Source of the DNA: Cellulomonas shaoxiangyii | GTDB taxonomy: Bacteria > Actinomycetota > Actinomycetes > Actinomycetales > Cellulomonadaceae | Direction: 5' to 3' | NCBI RefSeq assembly: GCF_004798685.1 | Contig: NZ_CP039291.1 | Location: 3,348,001 to 3,412,000 of the forward strand | DNA: 64,000 nucleotides | Part shown: positions 16,662 to 27,893 of the stretch, one piece after another | Layout: each line of letters starts with the position of its first letter | How positions within the stretch are numbered: position 1 is the first letter of the stretch | Program-made: the position numbers and the translations under genes | Notes under the pieces: model-generated | Told to the model about the DNA's origin: nothing | The model's input: the letters and a program-made list of their open reading frames with translations, nothing else | Database searches by the model: none

Positions 16662-16786
16662 CCCGGTTGCGCGTGTGTTCTGGACGTGATGACCATAGCC
16701 GGACGAAACCGGCGAGCGAGGGGGCTGCTCGTGCCGGGAGCCGACGACCGACGACGCCCCGCGACGGCTTCGGGGAGGACCCGCAC

Positions 16787-18601
16787 ATGAGAACCGCACC
16801 CCTGACGGTGCAGGCACGCCAGGACGCCCTCGACGCGCTGCGACGCAGCCCCGAGCGCGACCGCGAGCTCGACGTCCTCGTGGTGGGCGGTGGGGTGACC
16901 GGGGCCGGGATCGCGCTCGACGCCGTCACGCGCGGCCTGTCCACCGGCATCGTCGAGGCGCAGGACTGGGCGAGCGGCACCTCGAGCCGCTCGAGCAAGC
17001 TCGTGCACGGCGGCCTGCGCTACCTGCAGATGCTCGACTTCCACCTGGTGCGGGAGGCCCTCACCGAGCGCGACCTGCTCATCACGCGGCTGGCGCCCCA
17101 CCTGGTCAAGCCCGTGAGCTTCCTCTACCCGCTCGAGCACCGGGTCTGGGAGCGCGCGTACGTTGGCGCCGGCGTGGCGCTGTACGACACGCTCGCCTCC
17201 GTCTCCGGCGGCCGCCACCGCGCGATGCCGATCCACCGGCACCTCACCCGCAAGGGCATGGAGCGCCTGTTCCCGGACCTGCGGCACGACGCCGCCGTGG
17301 GGGCGGTCCGCTACTGGGACGCGAGCGTCGACGACGCGCGCCTGGTCGCGACGCTCGTGCGCACGGCTGTCTCGTACGGCGCGCACGCCGCGTCGCGCAC
17401 GCAGGTCGTGCAGCTCCTCACGACGGGCGGCGGCGCGGTCACCGGCGCGGAGCTGGTCGACCTCGAGACGGGCGAGCACCTCGACGTCCGCGCGCGCAAC
17501 GTCATCAACGCGACCGGCGTCTGGACGGAGAAGACCGAGGCCCTCGCCGGCACGGACGGCGGCCTGCGCGTGCTCGCGTCGAAGGGCATCCACATCGTGG
17601 TGCCGCGCAGCCGCATCGAGGGCGGCACGGGCCTGATCCTGCAGACAGAGAAGTCGGTGCTGTTCATCATCCCGTGGTCCCGGTACTGGGTGATCGGCAC
17701 CACCGACACCCCGTACGAGCAGGACCTCACGCACCCCGTCGCGACGAGCGCGGACATCGACTACGTCATCGACCACGCGAACCAGGTGCTCGCGCGGCCC
17801 CTCACCCGCGAGGACGTCATCGGCACGTGGGCCGGGCTGCGCCCCCTGCTGCAGCCGGGCACCAAGGAGGGCACGTCGTCGGCGAAGGTGTCGCGCGAGC
17901 ACACCGTCGCCTCCCCCACGCCGGGGCTGACCGTCGTCGCCGGCGGCAAGCTGACGACGTACCGCGTGATGGCGAAGGACGCGGTCGACTTCGCGATCGG
18001 GTCCCGGGCCACCACGGTGCCGTCGATCACGGACGACGTGCCGCTCGTCGGCGCCGAGGGGCTGCGCGTCGTGCAGCGACAGGCCCGCGCCACGGCGGCC
18101 CGCTACGGCTGGGACCGCGCGCGCATGGACCACCTCCTGCACCGGTACGGCTCCCTGCTGCAGGAGCTCACGGACATGGTCGACGAGCGTCCGGAGCTCG
18201 CGGAGCCGCTGGTGGGTGCGCCGGCGTACATCGGTGCGGAGGTCGTCTACGCGGTGACCCATGAGGGCGCGCTGCACCTGGACGACGTGCTGATGCACCG
18301 CACCCGGATCAACTACGAGCAGGCGGACAAGGGTGTCGGCGCCCTCGACGAGATCGCGGACCTCATCGCGCCCGTGCTCGGCTGGGACGACGCGACACGC
18401 GCCCGCGAGATCGAGGCGTACCGGGCGCGTGCCGCGGCCGAGGACGCCGCGGCGGCCGAGCCCGACGACGAGTCGGCCGAGCGCGCACGCCTGACGGCCG
18501 AGGACGTCAGGCCGCTCCTGCCGATCGCGGGCGAGGTCGACCCGGGCGCGAAGCCGGGCTCCCCGTCCGGGCGTGGCTCCGCCGGACCGTACGGCACCTG
18601 A
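16787..18601 (+). CDS. glpD: Glycerol-3-phosphate dehydrogenase (FAD-dependent)
   Basis: 604 residues. The FAD-binding motif VVGGGVTGAGIALDA is at 32-46, followed by GTSSRSSKLVHGGLRYLQ, a GlpD signature. KGIHIVVPRS, YWVIGTTDTP and VVAGGKLTTYRVMAKDA lie in the catalytic half, and a C-terminal helical cap ends the protein. It oxidises glycerol 3-phosphate to dihydroxyacetone phosphate at the membrane and passes electrons to quinone. The ATG at 16787 follows GGGGAGGA; an upstream GTG is ignored. It is the first gene of glpD-glpF-glpK. Confidence 0.96.
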   Translation: MRTAPLTVQARQDALDALRRSPERDRELDVLVVGGGVTGAGIALDAVTRGLSTGIVEAQDWASGTSSRSSKLVHGGLRYLQMLDFHLVREALTERDLLITRLAPHLVKPVSFLYPLEHRVWERAYVGAGVALYDTLASVSGGRHRAMPIHRHLTRKGMERLFPDLRHDAAVGAVRYWDASVDDARLVATLVRTAVSYGAHAASRTQVVQLLTTGGGAVTGAELVDLETGEHLDVRARNVINATGVWTEKTEALAGTDGGLRVLASKGIHIVVPRSRIEGGTGLILQTEKSVLFIIPWSRYWVIGTTDTPYEQDLTHPVATSADIDYVIDHANQVLARPLTREDVIGTWAGLRPLLQPGTKEGTSSAKVSREHTVASPTPGLTVVAGGKLTTYRVMAKDAVDFAIGSRATTVPSITDDVPLVGAEGLRVVQRQARATAARYGWDRARMDHLLHRYGSLLQELTDMVDERPELAEPLVGAPAYIGAEVVYAVTHEGALHLDDVLMHRTRINYEQADKGVGALDEIADLIAPVLGWDDATRAREIEAYRARAAAEDAAAAEPDDESAERARLTAEDVRPLLPIAGEVDPGAKPGSPSGRGSAGPYGT

Positions 18602-18721
18602 CCGACCAGACCGACCAGCACGACTCGCACGACCCGCACGACCTGCACCACCGTCGACCGCCCGGCTCCCGGGACCCGGCCGACGAGCCGGCGACAACGA
18701 CGTCACAGGAAGAGGTCTGCA

Positions 18722-19468
18722 GTGGAGATTGTCGAGTACACGATCGGTGACGCGTTCGTCTCCGAGCTGATCGGGACCGCGATCCTGCTCCTGCTGGGTG
18801 CGGGCGTGGTCGCGAACGTGATCCTGCCGCGGACCAAGGGGTTCGGCGGCGGCTGGCTCCTCATCAACTTCGGCTGGGGCATCGCCGTGTTCGCCGGCGT
18901 CTACGCGGCGTACCGGTCCGGGGCGCACATCAACCCCGCCGTGACCATCGGCCTGTGGGCCAGCGGCGCGGAGGAGTTCGCCCCGGGCATCGAGGTGACC
19001 GTGCTCAACGGGTTCCTGTACGTGGTGGCGCAGATCGCCGGGGCCGCGATCGGCGCCGCCCTGGCGTTCCTGGCGTACAAGAAGCACTTCGACGAGGACG
19101 CCGACCCGGCCGTGAAGCTCGGCGTGTTCTCCACGGGTCCGGAGCTGCGCTCGTACGGCTGGAACGTCGTCACGGAGACCATCGGCACGTTCGTGCTGGT
19201 GTTCGTCGTCCTCGCGTTCGGCAACACGCCGTCGGAGCTCGGGCCGCTCGCGGTCGCGCTGCTGGTCGTCGGGATCGGTGCGAGCCTCGGCGGGCCCACG
19301 GGCTACGCCATCAACCCGGCGCGCGACCTGGGGCCGCGCATCGCGCACGCGCTCCTGCCGATCCGCGGCAAGGGCAGCAGCGACTGGTCGTACGCCTGGG
19401 TGCCGATCGTCGGCCCGCTGCTCGGCGGAGTCCTCGCGGGCCTCGTCGCGAGCGTCTACCTCGGCTGA
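18722..19468 (+). CDS. glpF: Glycerol uptake facilitator (MIP family)
   Basis: 248 residues and about six membrane spans. The two pore half-helices carry HINPAVTIG (Asn71) and [10 protein letters not shown] (Asn198). The Asp after NPAR is typical of glycerol facilitators rather than strict water channels. It lets glycerol enter by diffusion for phosphorylation by GlpK. The GTG start follows AGGAAGAG. 120 bases of GACC/GCAC-rich repeats separate it from glpD. Confidence 0.95.
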   Translation: MEIVEYTIGDAFVSELIGTAILLLLGAGVVANVILPRTKGFGGGWLLINFGWGIAVFAGVYAAYRSGAHINPAVTIGLWASGAEEFAPGIEVTVLNGFLYVVAQIAGAAIGAALAFLAYKKHFDEDADPAVKLGVFSTGPELRSYGWNVVTETIGTFVLVFVVLAFGNTPSELGPLAVALLVVGIGASLGGPTGYAINPARDLGPRIAHALLPIRGKGSSDWSYAWVPIVGPLLGGVLAGLVASVYLG

Positions 19469-19518
19469 CCCCCACCCATCCCCCACGACCCGCGCTGAGC
19501 CGCACAGGAGGGACGCAC

Positions 19519-21039
19519 ATGTCCGAGAAGTACGTCATGGCGATCGACCAGGGCACGACCAGCACCCGCGCGATGATCTTCGACCACTCCGGGAACGTCG
19601 TCTCCACCGGTCAGGAGGAGCACGAGCAGATCTTCCCCCGGGCCGGCTGGGTCGAGCACGACGCGCAGGAGATCTGGACCAACACCCGCGACGTCGTCGG
19701 CCGCGCGCTGGGGCGCGCGAGCCTGCAGAACACGGACCTCGCCGCGGTCGGCATCACGAACCAGCGCGAGACCGCGGTGGTGTGGGACCGGCGCACCGGC
19801 GAGCCGGTCCACAACGCGATCGTGTGGCAGGACACCCGCACGCAGAAGATCTGCGACGAGCTGGCCGCGCTCGGCGGCGGCGCCGAGCGCTACAAGGACC
19901 GCGTGGGGCTCCCGCTGGCGACGTACTTCTCCGGCCCGAAGGTGCGCTGGATCCTGGACAACGTCGAGGGCGCGCGGGAGAAGGCGGAGGCCGGGCACCT
20001 GATGTTCGGCAACACCGACGCGTGGCTGATGTGGAACATGACGGGCGGCCCCGACGGCGGCGTGCACGTCACGGACGTCACGAACGCCTCGCGCACGATG
20101 CTGATGAACATCGACTCGCTCACGTGGAACGAGGAGATCGCGGCGGAGATGGGCATCCCGATGTCGATGCTGCCGCAGATCCGGTCCTCGTCGGAGGAGT
20201 ACGGGCGGGGCCGCGCGCGCGGCCTGCTCGGCGGGGTGCCCCTCGCCGGCATCCTCGGCGACCAGCAGGCGGCGACGTTCGGGCAGGCGTGCTTCGAGGT
20301 CGGCAACGCCAAGAACACGTACGGCACGGGCAACTTCATGCTCATCAACACCGGCACCGAGCCGGTGCCGAGCAAGAACGGGCTGCTGACCACGGTCGCG
20401 TACAAGATCGGCGACAAGGACGCGGTGTACGCGCTCGAGGGGTCGATCGCCGTGACCGGGTCGCTGATCCAGTGGCTGCGCGACAACCTCGGCATCATCT
20501 CCTCCGCGCCGGAGGTCGAGAAGCTCGCGGCGAGCGTCGACGACAACGGCGGCGCGTACTTCGTCCCGGCGTTCTCGGGGCTGTTCGCCCCGTACTGGCG
20601 GTCGGACGCCCGCGGCGCGCTGGTCGGCCTGACGCGGTACGTCACGAGGGCGCACATCGCGCGCGCGGCGCTCGAGGCGACGGCGTTCCAGACCCGCGAG
20701 GTGCTCGACGCGATGAACGCCGACTCGGGCGTGGACCTCACCGAGCTGAAGGTGGACGGCGGCATGGTCGCCAACGAGGCGCTCATGCAGTTCCAGGCGG
20801 ACATCCTCGGCGTGCCGGTGATCCGGCCCAAGGTCCCGGAGACGACGGCCCTGGGCGCCGCCTACGCCGCGGGCATCGCGGTCGGCTTCTGGTCGGGCGA
20901 GCAGGACGTCGTCGACAACTGGGCCGAGGACAGGCGCTGGGAGCCGGCCATGGACGCCGACGAGCGCGACCGCCAGTACCGCCTGTGGAAGAAGGCCGTC
21001 ACCCGGACCTTCGACTGGGTGGACGACGACGTGCGCTGA
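19519..21039 (+). CDS. glpK: Glycerol kinase
   Basis: 506 residues of the FGGY family. The phosphate-binding loop [12 protein letters not shown] is at the N-terminus; [29 protein letters not shown] and NTYGTGNF follow; [16 protein letters not shown] and [13 protein letters not shown] mark the C-terminal domain. It makes glycerol 3-phosphate from glycerol and ATP. A strong CAGGAGGGA site precedes the ATG. It is the last gene of the glp operon and is followed by a long hairpin. Confidence 0.97.
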   Translation: MSEKYVMAIDQGTTSTRAMIFDHSGNVVSTGQEEHEQIFPRAGWVEHDAQEIWTNTRDVVGRALGRASLQNTDLAAVGITNQRETAVVWDRRTGEPVHNAIVWQDTRTQKICDELAALGGGAERYKDRVGLPLATYFSGPKVRWILDNVEGAREKAEAGHLMFGNTDAWLMWNMTGGPDGGVHVTDVTNASRTMLMNIDSLTWNEEIAAEMGIPMSMLPQIRSSSEEYGRGRARGLLGGVPLAGILGDQQAATFGQACFEVGNAKNTYGTGNFMLINTGTEPVPSKNGLLTTVAYKIGDKDAVYALEGSIAVTGSLIQWLRDNLGIISSAPEVEKLAASVDDNGGAYFVPAFSGLFAPYWRSDARGALVGLTRYVTRAHIARAALEATAFQTREVLDAMNADSGVDLTELKVDGGMVANEALMQFQADILGVPVIRPKVPETTALGAAYAAGIAVGFWSGEQDVVDNWAEDRRWEPAMDADERDRQYRLWKKAVTRTFDWVDDDVR

Positions 21040-21098
21040 CCCGCTCGGCGCGTCGGTCGGCGTGTCGCTCGGCGCGTCGGTCGAGGGGTGGGGACCTC

Positions 21099-21139
21099 TT
21101 CCCGCGGGCGTACGCACGGTGTGCGTACGCCCGCGGGAA
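21099..21139. terminator. Long perfect hairpin after glpK
   Basis: Arms of 19 bases (21099-21117 and 21121-21139) are exact inverses around GGT. The stem begins 60 bases after glpK. There is no U-run, but the stability makes it the likely end of the glp operon. Confidence 0.7.
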
Positions 21140-21259
21140 CGACCTCGCTCGCCCCGCGACACGCGCGTCCGACACGCCGGGCAGATGACGGCACGGCAGC
21201 GGCACGCGCGGCGCGGCGCGGGGTGTGGAGGACCGCCGCGGCGCACCTCGTCCCGGCCG

Positions 21260-21265
21260 TACGGT
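21260..21265 (+). promoter_or_regulatory. -10 element TACGGT, leaderless-type
   Basis: TACGGT ends 7 bases before the ATG of the DUF1778-type gene. No ribosome binding site is seen. Confidence 0.5.
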
Positions 21266-21272
21266 GCCGCGC

Positions 21273-21584
21273 ATGGTCTGGGGCGAGCACATCCCGCTGC
21301 GCACCGCGCGGCTGCACATGCGGCTGACGGAGGAGGGGCTGGCGCTGCTGCGGCAGGCGGCCGCCGTGCAGGAGCAGGACGTCACGTCGTTCGTCCTCGG
21401 CGTCGCGCTGGACAGGGCCCGCGACGTCGTCACGCGGGAGAACGCGCTGCGCGTGCAGATGGCGGTGATCGCGGCCGACCCGCTCCGCTACGTCCGCGAT
21501 CCGCGCGTCCCCGACGATCCTGAGCTCGCCGCCCTCGTGCTCGCGGTGCGGCACGACCCCGACGGGCTCGACCGCCTCGGCTGA
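21273..21584 (+). CDS. DUF1778-like (TacA-type) protein, orphan antitoxin candidate
   Basis: 103 residues. ARLHMRLTEEGLALLRQAA, then QDVTSFVLGVALDRARDVV, matches the ribbon-helix-helix pattern of DUF1778 antitoxins such as TacA, which pair with GNAT toxins. No acetyltransferase gene is adjacent, so it is either an orphan or a regulator. Its C-terminal tail (DPLRYVRDPRVPDDPELAAL) might once have bound a toxin. The ATG is set by TACGGT 7 bases upstream; a longer in-frame start lacks support. Confidence 0.65.
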   Translation: MVWGEHIPLRTARLHMRLTEEGLALLRQAAAVQEQDVTSFVLGVALDRARDVVTRENALRVQMAVIAADPLRYVRDPRVPDDPELAALVLAVRHDPDGLDRLG

Positions 21585-21726
21585 GCGGCGGCCGGTGGCG
21601 CAGCGGCCCGCCCGGACGCAACACGGCGGTCCGGGTGCGGGCCCGGCGGCCGCGACGCAGCATGGGACGGTGCCGGGTTCGCCCGGAATGACCGACCGCA
21701 GTGACCACCGACGAGGGAGAGCACGC

Positions 21727-21909
21727 ATGGGCATCGACGACCTCAAGGGCAAGGCGTCCGACGCGGCGAAGGGCGAGAAGGGCGAGCAGGCCAGCGACGC
21801 CGCGCTCGAGAAGGGCTCCGACGCGGCCTCGTCCGCGACCGGCGGCAAGCACGACGACAAGCTCGACAAGGCGCAGTCGGCCGCCGACAAGAAGATCGGC
21901 GACAGCTGA
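21727..21909 (+). CDS. MT0933-type antitoxin-like small protein
   Basis: 60 residues, lysine-, alanine- and aspartate-rich. MGIDDLKGKASDAAKG and DKLDKAQSAADKKIGDS match the short proteins named after M. tuberculosis MT0933 (Rv0909), antitoxin of Rv0910. No SRPBCC-type toxin gene lies next to it, so a structural or stress role is equally possible. A GAGGGAGAG site precedes the ATG. Confidence 0.7.
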   Translation: MGIDDLKGKASDAAKGEKGEQASDAALEKGSDAASSATGGKHDDKLDKAQSAADKKIGDS

Positions 21910-22025
21910 CGCACGGCGCCGGCGCACGGCGCGCCGCGGACGACCCGCGTCCTCGTCGCTCACCACGGTCAGCGCGACGGCCGGTGAGCGGCGGGGGGCG
22001 GGCCGTGACGGGCGGCGCCCGCGGG

Positions 22026-22031
22026 TAGCGT
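22026..22031 (+). promoter_or_regulatory. -10 element TAGCGT of xthA, leaderless-type
   Basis: TAGCGT ends 8 bases before the GTG of xthA. Confidence 0.55.
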
Positions 22032-22039
22032 TCCGTCCC

Positions 22040-22831
22040 GTGCGAGTCGCGACGTGGAACATCAACTCGATCCGGGCACGCTGGGAGCGCGCGGCGGCCT
22101 GGCTCGGGAGCGCGGACGTCGACGTCCTCGCGCTGCAGGAGACGAAGGTCAAGGACGAGGCGTTCCCCCGGGAGCCCTTTGAGGCGCTCGGGTACGAGGT
22201 CGTCACGCACGGGTACTCGCAGTGGAACGGCGTCGCGATCCTCTCGCGCGTCGGTGTCGCGGACGTCGAGGTGGGGTTCCCCGGGCAGCCGGCGTGGGGC
22301 GACCCCGCCGTCGTGGAGGCGCGCGCGCTCGGCGCGACGTGCGGCGGCGTGCGCGTGTGGAGCCTGTACGTGCCGAACGGCCGCGAAGTCGACGACCCGC
22401 ACTACGCCTACAAGCTCGAGTGGCTCGCCGCCCTGCGCGACGCCGCCGGGAAGTGGCTCGCCGACGACCCCGAGCTGCAGGCCACGCTGATGGGCGACTG
22501 GAACATCGCGCCCCTCGACACCGACGTGTGGGACATCGAGCGGTTCGCCGGCCGCACGCACGTGACACCCGCCGAGCGCGCCGCGTTCCGCGCGTTCGCC
22601 GAGGGCGGCTGGACCGAGGTGTCGCGCACGCACGTGCCCGCCGAGCACACCTACACGTACTGGGACTACCAGCAGCTGCGGTTCCCGCGGAACGAGGGCA
22701 TGCGCATCGACCACGCGCTCGCGACGCCGGCGCTCGCCGCGCGGGTCACCGGCGTCACGTTCGTGCGCGACCAGCGCAAGGGCAAGCAGCCGTCCGACCA
22801 CGTGCCCGTGGTGCTCGAGATCGCGGACTGA
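22040..22831 (+). CDS. xthA: Exodeoxyribonuclease III / AP endonuclease
   Basis: 263 residues of the endonuclease/exonuclease/phosphatase fold: ATWNINSIRARW, LALQETKVKD (metal-binding Glu), YVPNGR, MGDWNIAPLDTDVWD and MRIDHALATPAL with the closing SDHVPVV (catalytic His). It cuts at abasic sites and trims 3' ends in base excision repair. The GTG at 22040 begins the family N-terminus. The next gene starts 3 bases after the stop, probably co-transcribed. Confidence 0.94.
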   Translation: MRVATWNINSIRARWERAAAWLGSADVDVLALQETKVKDEAFPREPFEALGYEVVTHGYSQWNGVAILSRVGVADVEVGFPGQPAWGDPAVVEARALGATCGGVRVWSLYVPNGREVDDPHYAYKLEWLAALRDAAGKWLADDPELQATLMGDWNIAPLDTDVWDIERFAGRTHVTPAERAAFRAFAEGGWTEVSRTHVPAEHTYTYWDYQQLRFPRNEGMRIDHALATPALAARVTGVTFVRDQRKGKQPSDHVPVVLEIAD

Positions 22832-22834
22832 GCC

Positions 22835-23425
22835 GTGGGCGACGACCGCACGGCCGACGACCGCGCGCCGCACGACCGGCCGATCGAGGACCCCAACCCG
22901 CCGACGCACTACGCCGAGGGCTGGCAGGCCGGCCCGCGCCCCCGCAGCCGCGTGCCGCTCCGCGCCGCGGGCGCCGGCGTCGCGCTCGCGGTGCTCACGG
23001 GCGCCGGCCTGCTCGTCGCCGACCGCGTGGAGGCGAGCCGGTCGCGCCCGCTGCCTCCCGACGTCACCGCGCCGGTCGACGCGTGGGCCGCGCAGGTCGT
23101 CACCGGCTCCTGCCTCGCGGAGCTCCCGGCCGACGGCGCCGTCGAGCGCGTGCGCGTGGTGCCCTGCGCCGATCCCCACACCGCGCAGGTGGTGGGGCAG
23201 TTCTGGTTCGCGCCCGACGCGGTGTGGCCGGGTCAGGACGCCGCGCACGCGCGCGTCGCGCGGTCGTGCGCCCTGACGGACGAGGAAACGGCCGCGGGCG
23301 TGCGCGTCGTCACGTGGGCGCCCACCGAGGACGGCTGGCGCTCGGGCGACCGCGACGGGCTCTGCCTCGCGGTCGCGCCCGAGCCGGTCAGCGGCTCGTC
23401 GCTCAGCGTGCCCACCGAGGGCTGA
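22835..23425 (+). CDS. Septum-formation-domain-like membrane protein
   Basis: 196 residues. A hydrophilic N-terminus (40 residues, HYAEGWQAGPRPR) precedes one membrane span (about 45-65). The outer domain has paired cysteines in GSCLAELP, VVPCADPHTAQVVGQFWF, RSCAL and DGLCLAVA, and the pattern CADPHxAQVVG with W...W...GDR.GLC resembles the septum-formation domain of actinobacterial proteins. It may act at the cell wall or division site. The GTG start is 3 bases after xthA. Confidence 0.7.
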   Translation: MGDDRTADDRAPHDRPIEDPNPPTHYAEGWQAGPRPRSRVPLRAAGAGVALAVLTGAGLLVADRVEASRSRPLPPDVTAPVDAWAAQVVTGSCLAELPADGAVERVRVVPCADPHTAQVVGQFWFAPDAVWPGQDAAHARVARSCALTDEETAAGVRVVTWAPTEDGWRSGDRDGLCLAVAPEPVSGSSLSVPTEG

Positions 23426-23441
23426 GGGTCGCGCCGACGCG

Positions 23442-24161
23442 TCAGAGGTGGCCCTCGCCGGCGTGCCGGCGGCGCTCGCCGCGCGCGCCGGTCCGGTCCC
23501 AGACGAACTTGCCGACGACGAGGACGAGGACGAGGTACACGGCGTAGTTGAGGACGTCGCTGTACCGGCCGACGTCCTCCCACTGCGAGCCCAGCAGGTT
23601 GCCCGCGAGGACGAGCGCGCCGTTCCACACGAGCGACCCCGCCAGCGTGAACAGCGAGAACTTCCAGAACGGCATGCGCTCGACGCCCGCGGGGATCGAG
23701 ATGAGGCTCCGGACCACCGGCACGCACCGGCCGACGAGGACGGCCGCGCCTCCGTGCCGGTCGAACCAGCCCTCGGCCTTGTCGAGGTCCTCGGCCTCCA
23801 TGAGCGGGATCCGCTGCATCCAGCGCCGGATGCGATCACGCCCGACCCAGTACCCGAGGCCGTAGAGCATCCACGCGCCGACGAGCGCACCGATCGTCGC
23901 CGCCGCGATGGCCCACCCGAGCGACATGTCGCCCTGCGACGCGACGTACCCGGCGACCGGCAGGATCACCTCGGACGGGATCGGCGGGAAGAGGTTCTCC
24001 AGCGCCACGAGCAGGCCCACGCCGACGGGGCCCAGCGCCTCGATGACGCTCACGACCCAGCCGGCCAGCCCCGTCAGCTCGGCGCCGCCGCCGGACGCGG
24101 CGAGCGCCGGGGAGCCGAGCACGGTCGTCGGGGCGGTGGCCAGGGCGACGTGAGGAGGCAT
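23442..24161 (-). CDS. DedA-family membrane protein
   Basis: 239 residues with LLVALENLFPPIPSEVILPVAGY, GALVGAWMLYGLGYWVGRD and a later GGAAVLVGRCVPVVRSLISIPAGVERM, the two SNARE-associated/DedA core motifs with the conserved Arg residues. DedA proteins recycle undecaprenyl phosphate or other lipids across the membrane and support proton-motive force. The ATG at 24161 follows CAGCAT by 6 bases, so the transcript may be leaderless. Convergent with the septum-formation-like gene. Confidence 0.9.
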   Translation of the reverse strand: MPPHVALATAPTTVLGSPALAASGGGAELTGLAGWVVSVIEALGPVGVGLLVALENLFPPIPSEVILPVAGYVASQGDMSLGWAIAAATIGALVGAWMLYGLGYWVGRDRIRRWMQRIPLMEAEDLDKAEGWFDRHGGAAVLVGRCVPVVRSLISIPAGVERMPFWKFSLFTLAGSLVWNGALVLAGNLLGSQWEDVGRYSDVLNYAVYLVLVLVVGKFVWDRTGARGERRRHAGEGHL

Positions 24162-24227
24162 CGCACGATGCTGCCACGGGCGTCCGCGCGGTGCCCGGCG
24201 GCTCTCGCCGGGCACCGCGTCAGGACG

Positions 24228-26813
<2,586 letters not shown>

Positions 26814-26879
26814 GTGACCTCCCTGTGCGGACCCCCCGCACGTCGTTCCCTGTTCCTGCTGTCCCCAACGGACCGCAGA

Positions 26880-26900
26880 CTTGAGTCTATTCCGCTCAAC
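26880..26900. promoter_or_regulatory. HAIR element (HspR-binding site) upstream of clpB
   Basis: CTTGAGT, seven bases, then GCTCAAC matches the HspR consensus CTTGAGT-N7-ACTCAAG at 12 of 14 positions. It lies upstream of clpB, a known HspR target in Streptomyces and mycobacteria. The AT-rich CTATTCC centre stands out from the surrounding sequence. Confidence 0.8.
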
Positions 26901-27021
26901 TCTCGGCACCACCGGAGGCGGGGTACGGGACCGTGCCGGCGGGCGGGGGCCGCGTGGGCGCCGCCGTGCGCTCGTCACCGGGCCGTCGCGCCGCCGTCGC
27001 CGCGCCGACACCCACCCTGCC

Positions 27022-27027
27022 TAGCGT
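27022..27027 (+). promoter_or_regulatory. -10 element TAGCGT before the phosphatase gene
   Basis: TAGCGT lies about 30 bases before the ATG at 27058, which has its own ribosome binding site, so this transcript is leadered. Confidence 0.45.
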
Positions 27028-27057
27028 CGTCGCGACACCAGGAGAGGAAGGGCACCG

Positions 27058-27714
27058 ATGACCCTCACGCTGACGCTCGTCCGCCACGGCCGCACCCACT
27101 TCAACGCGCGACGCATCCTGCAGGGACGCTGCGACTCGCCCCTGACCCGGCCCGGCCGCGAGGGCGTGCGCACGACCGCGCTGCACCTGGCCGGCACCCC
27201 CTTCACCGCGGCGTGGGCCTCCCCGTCGGGGCGCGCCGTGACGACCGCCGTCGAGATCCTGCGCCACCACCCCGACCTGCGCCTGCGCACCGACGCGGAC
27301 CTGCGCGAGTACCACTTCGGCGTCTACGAGCAGAAGCCCGAGTCGACGCTCGACGGCGTCGTCGCGTGGTCGGACCTGGTCGGCGACGTCCTCGCGGGCA
27401 CCCACCCCGGGCTGCCCGGCGGCGAGCACGCGGCGGAGTTCATGGGCCGCACCCGCCGCGTGTTCCGGCGGATCGCCGCGGACCACCCCGACGGGCACGT
27501 GCTGGTCGTCGGGCACGGCCTGGCGCTCGGCGCGTACCTCGCGACGGTCGATCCGGTCGGGCTCGTGCCGCTGCCGAACGCGTCGGTGTCCACGGTGGAG
27601 GTCGAGGCCGACGGCACCGCCCGGATCACGCAGCTCGCGCTCGACGTCGCCGGGCAGGGCCACATCGCGGCACGCCCCATGACCCGGCGCACCCCGGTGC
27701 CGTCGGTGGCCTGA
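27058..27714 (+). CDS. Histidine phosphatase family protein
   Basis: 218 residues beginning LTLVRHGRTHFNARRILQGRCDSPLT, with the RHG motif and phosphate-pocket residues. AWASPSGRAVTTA, LREYHFGVYEQ and VVGHGLALGAYL supply the remaining catalytic Arg, Glu and His. The branch is the phosphoglycerate-mutase-like phosphatases with broad or unknown substrates. An AGGAGAGGAAGGG stretch forms a strong ribosome binding site. Confidence 0.9.
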   Translation: MTLTLTLVRHGRTHFNARRILQGRCDSPLTRPGREGVRTTALHLAGTPFTAAWASPSGRAVTTAVEILRHHPDLRLRTDADLREYHFGVYEQKPESTLDGVVAWSDLVGDVLAGTHPGLPGGEHAAEFMGRTRRVFRRIAADHPDGHVLVVGHGLALGAYLATVDPVGLVPLPNASVSTVEVEADGTARITQLALDVAGQGHIAARPMTRRTPVPSVA

Positions 27715-27746
27715 CCGGACGACCGCCGACCCGTCGGCGTCCGGCC

Positions 27747-27806
27747 GTCGAACCCGGACGTCCTCAGCACGGGGTGGCCGGGACGCTGAGGAACTCCGGG
27801 TTCGAC
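27747..27806. terminator. Large hairpin between the phosphatase and hydrolase genes
   Basis: Arms at 27747-27768 and 27785-27806 match at 20 of 22 positions with a 16-base loop. It lies 33 bases after the phosphatase stop and 88 bases before the next start, and is the likely terminator. Confidence 0.65.
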
Positions 27807-27893
27807 CGTCGGGCCGTCCCGACGGCGACCGGCCCGCTTCGGTGGCGGTGCGTCGCGGCGGTGCGACGGCGGGTCCGGTGGCAGCATCGGCGC

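Noticed and set aside
16535..19486. 983-residue open frame opposite glpD and glpF
   Set aside because: Antisense shadow of intact genes with clear catalytic motifs.
21273..21909. A complete toxin-antitoxin system
   Set aside because: Both proteins look like antitoxins; no toxin-like gene is next to them, so only orphan antitoxin candidates are reported.
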